From Methanobacteriota archaeon (lineage in GTDB: Archaea > Thermoplasmatota > Poseidoniia > Poseidoniales > Thalassarchaeaceae): DNA of 9,497 nt. Under the pieces are notes generated by a model. The model saw only the letters and a list, made by a program, of their open reading frames with translations, made no database searches and was not told the DNA's origin. The translations under genes and the position numbers were made by a program. The stretch is from positions 1 through 9,497 of the forward strand of contig PBPV01000027.1 in NCBI GenBank assembly GCA_002724815.1, written 5' to 3'. Each line of letters starts with the position of its first letter. Positions within the stretch are counted from its first letter, which is position 1. Shown here in pieces: positions 6,590 through 9,497 of the stretch.

Positions 6590-8212
6590 ATGTATGGTGG
6601 ACAACAACCAATCTTCATTCTCAAAGAAGGAACGAATCGAACCCGTGGAAAGAGTGCGCAAAGCAACAACATCGCCGCTGCAAAGGCTGTTGCAGATGCG
6701 GTACGGACAACTCTAGGACCCAAGGGCATGGACAAAATGCTCGTCGACAGTATGGGCGACGTTGTCATCACCAATGACGGCGCTACCATTCTCAAGGAAA
6801 TGGACATCGAGCACCCAGCTGCCAAGATGATTATTGAAGTGGCCAAAACCCAGGAGCAGCATTGTTTCGATGGTACCACCAGTGCGGTTGTCATCGCAGG
6901 CGAACTGCTGAAGCGCAGTGAAGATCTCATCGAGCAGAACGTTCATCCAACCGTCATTTGTGAAGGGTTCCGCTTGGCATCTGACAAAGCTGTAGAGCTC
7001 TTGGATGGTCACTCGATTGATGCAGACACTTCGACGTTACATGAGGTTGCAAAGACTGCACTGACCGGCAAATCCGCCGGTGCTGTCAAAGCCTTCCTTG
7101 CAGACATCTGCGTCGATGCAGTCCAAGCCGTCGCTCGGGAAGACGATGGAGAAGTCATCGTCGATCTTGATGACGTCAAGGTCGAAAAGAAGCAAGGTGG
7201 TTCAATCAAGGACAGTACGCTTGTTGATGGGATCATCCTCGACAAAGAGCGAGTTCACAGCGGCATGCCGCGAAGTGTCACAGATGCGAAAATAGCTCTC
7301 ATCAATTCAGCCATCGAAGTCAAGAAGACTGAGGTTGATGCAAAGATTCAGATTACAGATCCAACAATGTTGGCGCAATTCTTGGAAGAGGAAGAGAACT
7401 ACTTGCGGGGTCTAGTGGACAAGATTCAGGCCGCAGGTGCCAATGTTGTCATTTGCCAGAAGGGCATTGATGACCTTGCTCAGCACTACATGTCCAAGGC
7501 GGGTCTGTTCGCAGTACGTCGTGCCAAGAAATCCGACATGGAAGCATTGGCCAAGGCAACCAGTGGTCGAATTGTCACCAACATCGATGACCTCGGTGCA
7601 GACGATTTAGGTCATGCTGCTAAGGTCGATGAGCGCAAGATTGGTGAATCGGATATGGTCTTCGTCACAGGATGTTCTGATGCGAAGAGTGTCAGCGTCC
7701 TGCTTCGTGGTGGGACTGAGCATGTTGTCGATGAAATTCGACGCGCCTTTGACGATGCCATCGGTGTGGTTAGCGTTGCTCGTGAAGATGGTGCAGTTTT
7801 GACAGGCGGAGGTTCAGTCCTCGCCTCTCTATCTCGTGATTTGCGTGCCTATGCTGAAGGAATCGGTGGCCGTGAACAAATGGCCATTGAGGCGTTTGCT
7901 GGTGCACTTGAAGTGATTCCACGAACATTGGCTGAAAACGCGGGCCTAGATCCTGTCAACACCATCATTGAAGTTCGCAAGGCTCACGCAGAAGGCAAAT
8001 CTTCCTACGGAGTCAACGTGTTTGAGGGCGGCGTGATGGACATGCGTGTTGCAAACGTTTTGGAACCAGTTCGTGTCGTTGAGCAAGCCATTCAATCAGC
8101 GACAGAAACGGCCGTCATGATTCTCAGAATCGATGATGTCATTTCGAGTCGAGCAGGTGGCGGTGGCATGCCAGACATGGGCGGAATGGACATGGGCGGC
8201 ATGGGCTTCTAA
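6590..8212 (+). CDS. ths: Thermosome subunit (group II chaperonin, CCT/TCP-1 family)
   Basis: A 540-residue subunit of the archaeal group II chaperonin, the ATP-driven cytoplasmic double ring that encloses and folds proteins. Length is normal. The equatorial domain starts after a short N-terminal arm and shows [11 protein letters not shown] (41-51), [10 protein letters not shown] (62-71) and DGTTSAVV (94-101). The second equatorial half has the conserved Asp D400 in REDG and the GGG turn (406-408), followed by AENAGLDP (about 449-455). The intermediate and apical domains lie between them. The tail is rich in Gly, Met and Asp and ends GGMGF, as in archaeal thermosomes. One oddity: the nucleotide-loop motif normally read GDGTT has Phe at residue 93 (bases 6866-6868) in place of the first Gly, with C92 before it. 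An AGGTGG site and a hairpin precede the gene. Whether it is the alpha or beta type cannot be told here; archaea often have several paralogues. Confidence 0.97.
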   Translation: MYGGQQPIFILKEGTNRTRGKSAQSNNIAAAKAVADAVRTTLGPKGMDKMLVDSMGDVVITNDGATILKEMDIEHPAAKMIIEVAKTQEQHCFDGTTSAVVIAGELLKRSEDLIEQNVHPTVICEGFRLASDKAVELLDGHSIDADTSTLHEVAKTALTGKSAGAVKAFLADICVDAVQAVAREDDGEVIVDLDDVKVEKKQGGSIKDSTLVDGIILDKERVHSGMPRSVTDAKIALINSAIEVKKTEVDAKIQITDPTMLAQFLEEEENYLRGLVDKIQAAGANVVICQKGIDDLAQHYMSKAGLFAVRRAKKSDMEALAKATSGRIVTNIDDLGADDLGHAAKVDERKIGESDMVFVTGCSDAKSVSVLLRGGTEHVVDEIRRAFDDAIGVVSVAREDGAVLTGGGSVLASLSRDLRAYAEGIGGREQMAIEAFAGALEVIPRTLAENAGLDPVNTIIEVRKAHAEGKSSYGVNVFEGGVMDMRVANVLEPVRVVEQAIQSATETAVMILRIDDVISSRAGGGGMPDMGGMDMGGMGF

Positions 8213-8306
8213 GGCCATCAATCCGACACTTGCTTCAAATGGCGCAGTGAGCGACATTTCTCCTTGCCGACAAGCATAGATTGAAGAGTCGAGTTTGGGT
8301 GGCGCA

Positions 8307-8332
8307 ACCATCAGCCCATAGGGCTGAGTGGT
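8307..8332 (+). other. Hairpin with ATA triloop before the redox fusion gene
   Basis: TCAGCCC (8311-8317) and GGGCTGA (8321-8327) pair perfectly over 7 bp around ATA. ACCA (8307-8310) can extend the stem by pairing with TGGT (8329-8332) across a single bulged G at 8328. The extended stem overlaps the GGTGA Shine-Dalgarno site, so folding could limit ribosome access. No T-run follows. The shape matches the hairpins at 3002 and 6556. Confidence 0.6.
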
Positions 8333-8334
8333 GA
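8330..8334 (+). promoter_or_regulatory. Shine-Dalgarno site for the redox fusion gene
   Basis: GGTGA lies 5 bases before the ATG at 8340 and matches the 3' part of GGAGGTGAT. An in-frame TGA at 8325-8327 excludes longer starts apart from a GTG at 8331. The first three bases are part of the outer stem of the hairpin at 8307-8332. Confidence 0.65.
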
Positions 8335-8339
8335 ATCCG

Positions 8340-9497
8340 ATGAGTACAGTCACCAAAGTTTGGATTGATGAAGGTTGTATCACCTGTGATGCTTGTGAAA
8401 ACATCGTCCCCGAAGTATTCAGTGTCCAAGACGATACTTGTGTGATCGTCGATGGTGTGAACCCCAGCGAATGGGCCGACGATATCATCGAAGCCGCTGA
8501 GGGTTGCCCAGTTGATGTGATCATGTACGAAGTCTCTGGTGGAGCTGAAGAGCCCGCAGAGGCCGAAGCACCGCAAGTCGAGGAAGCACCTGCCGTACAA
8601 GCCGCACCCCCAGTCGCCGTCGCTGGTGACGGAGAACTTGATGGTTTGATGGCAGGAGATCGAGATTTGCACATTCTGTTCGGAAGTCAATCCGGTAATG
8701 CAGAGGGATTGTGTGCATTGATTGCCAAGCGGGCTGCAGATTACGGTTTGGTTGGACACGTTCACGACATGGATGGATTTGACCTTGGTAGTTTGTCAGG
8801 GATGAAGCGAGTCCTAATCGCATGTTCAACATGGGGCGAAGGTGAACAACCCGACAATGCTGAGGCGTTGTTCCAAGCAGCCTCAGGTGCTGGGAAAATC
8901 CTCTCCAACACGCATTTCTCTGTCTGCGCTTTGGGCGACACAGGTTACGAATTCTTCTGCCAGTCTGGAAAAGAATGGGATGAAGTTCTCGAAACCATGG
9001 GTGGGACCCGAATTTTCGATCGCGTCGACTGCGATGTCGACTACGACGCACCCGCCGCCACATGGATGCTTGAAGCCCTGTCCCGAATCGCTTGTGTCGA
9101 TGACAGCGGAACATTCAACGAAGAATTGGTTGAACAAATGGCGCAGTACGCTGCAGGTGATGCTGCATCTGGAGCCAGTGGAGACGTTGCAACGGTTGTC
9201 ATGCCGGAAATTCAACTCGAAGTCACCGTATTCCGTTACGATGCAGATTCTGGTGAACAGGGCCTTGACACTTGGGCTTGCAAAGTTCCGGGTCATTACA
9301 GTGTGATGGATTTACTACGTTCACTGAAAGCCACACAAGACGGCTCACTCACCTTCCGTGACGGTGCAGAAAATGATCCAACTACCGGAGTTTGCATCAA
9401 CGGTCGCCTCGTCCTACCTGGCTTGACTCGTCTTTGCGATGTTGTCCGTGACAAGGGCGCTGGTGCTATATTGCGCATTGAGCCGGTAGCAGCATAC
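8340..9497 (+). CDS. Ferredoxin-flavodoxin-SdhB-like redox fusion protein (partial, runs off right edge)
   Basis: An open frame of 386 codons with no stop before the window ends. Module 1 (about 1-63) is a monocluster ferredoxin with C13-x2-C16-x2-C19 and C56-Pro, the ligand set of one [4Fe-4S] cluster. An Ala/Pro/Glu linker follows (64-105). Module 2 (about 107-250) is a CysJ/cytochrome P450 reductase-type flavodoxin: FMN phosphate loop GSQSGNAE (115-122), CSTWGEGEQPDNA (162-174), and LGDTGYEFFCQSGKEWD (198-214), which closely resembles the E. coli CysJ segment from memory. Module 3 (about 292-386) follows the N-terminal beta-grasp domain of succinate dehydrogenase/fumarate reductase iron-sulfur subunits: VTVFRYD, W313, SVMDLLRSLK, SLTFR, INGR. 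However, the four [2Fe-2S] cysteines are absent; the position of the last is G361. Fusion of all three in one chain is unusual. An electron-transfer role in the cytoplasm is likely; partners are unknown. The rest may contain the second SdhB domain, with its [4Fe-4S] and [3Fe-4S] clusters. Confidence 0.85.
   Translation, partial: MSTVTKVWIDEGCITCDACENIVPEVFSVQDDTCVIVDGVNPSEWADDIIEAAEGCPVDVIMYEVSGGAEEPAEAEAPQVEEAPAVQAAPPVAVAGDGELDGLMAGDRDLHILFGSQSGNAEGLCALIAKRAADYGLVGHVHDMDGFDLGSLSGMKRVLIACSTWGEGEQPDNAEALFQAASGAGKILSNTHFSVCALGDTGYEFFCQSGKEWDEVLETMGGTRIFDRVDCDVDYDAPAATWMLEALSRIACVDDSGTFNEELVEQMAQYAAGDAASGASGDVATVVMPEIQLEVTVFRYDADSGEQGLDTWACKVPGHYSVMDLLRSLKATQDGSLTFRDGAENDPTTGVCINGRLVLPGLTRLCDVVRDKGAGAILRIEPVAAY

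Larger units (their letters stand above)
8213..8339. other. Intergenic region before the redox fusion gene
   Basis: These 127 bases hold no convincing gene. Near the middle, 8275-8282 (CATAGATT) is a weak AT-rich stretch about 30 bases before the hairpin and could be a promoter element. A T-containing stretch (8256-8262) is too short and mixed to call a terminator for the thermosome. The right end carries the hairpin and Shine-Dalgarno site listed separately. Confidence 0.5.

Noticed and set aside
6303..6602. Shared ATGTATGGTGG in the Ig-protein tail (6303) and at the thermosome start (6590)
   Set aside because: An 11-base identity with no extension on either side; probably coincidence of Met-Tyr-Gly-Gly codons.
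5901..6930. Minus-strand open frames opposite the C-terminal tail of the Ig protein and the thermosome start
   Set aside because: They are reverse-complement shadows of Pro/Ala-rich and chaperonin codons with no motif of their own.
8235..9114. Long minus-strand open frames opposite the ferredoxin-flavodoxin region
   Set aside because: They overlap a plus-strand frame with clear ferredoxin and flavodoxin motifs; their own translations are low-complexity or Arg/His-rich without domain signatures.
1..9497. Mobile elements, CRISPR arrays, toxin-antitoxin or defence genes
   Set aside because: No transposase or integrase motifs, no spaced direct repeats and no terminal inverted repeats were seen; genes look like ordinary chromosomal genes.

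Overview
The window looks like chromosomal DNA from an archaeon, most likely a marine Group II (Poseidoniales, Thermoplasmatota) type. Seen directly: a group II chaperonin (thermosome) with a Gly-Met-rich tail, AGGTG/GGTGA Shine-Dalgarno sequences before three genes, and a very large secreted protein of tandem Ig-like domains with one C-terminal membrane anchor and a Pro/Ala-rich tail ending in a Trp/Tyr-rich motif. 'Archaeon' is well supported. The lineage is an inference from gene style and was not tested by a database search.

Layout, left to right: (1) a class I/II aminotransferase (52-1203, +). Eight bases later comes (2) a small membrane protein with a Cys-pair cytoplasmic domain (1212-1841, +). 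(3) A convergent six-helix membrane protein with a very acidic tail (1788-2909, -) overlaps the end of gene 2 by 54 bases. A 163-base divergent intergenic region with a strong hairpin separates it from (4) a 1146-residue secreted, membrane-anchored Ig-repeat protein (3073-6513, +). (5) The thermosome (6590-8212, +) follows. (6) After a 128-base intergenic region comes a gene (8340 to beyond the right edge, +) encoding an unusual redox fusion: a monocluster ferredoxin, a CysJ/CPR-type flavodoxin domain, and the N-terminal domain of a succinate dehydrogenase/fumarate reductase iron-sulfur subunit whose four [2Fe-2S] cysteines are missing.

The most interesting item is the fusion at the right end. 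It joins three electron-transfer modules in one chain, and the SdhB-like module appears to have lost its own [2Fe-2S] cluster. The FMN and [4Fe-4S] modules may do that job instead (inference). A second signal is a set of three compact hairpins with RTA triloops (R = A or G). Each lies just upstream of one of the last three genes; their stem sequences differ but their shape is the same, which suggests a shared 5'-UTR structure. The genes do not form an obvious single pathway. Only genes 1 and 2 look co-transcribed; genes 4, 5 and 6 each seem to have their own upstream region. No RNA genes, mobile elements or CRISPR arrays were seen.
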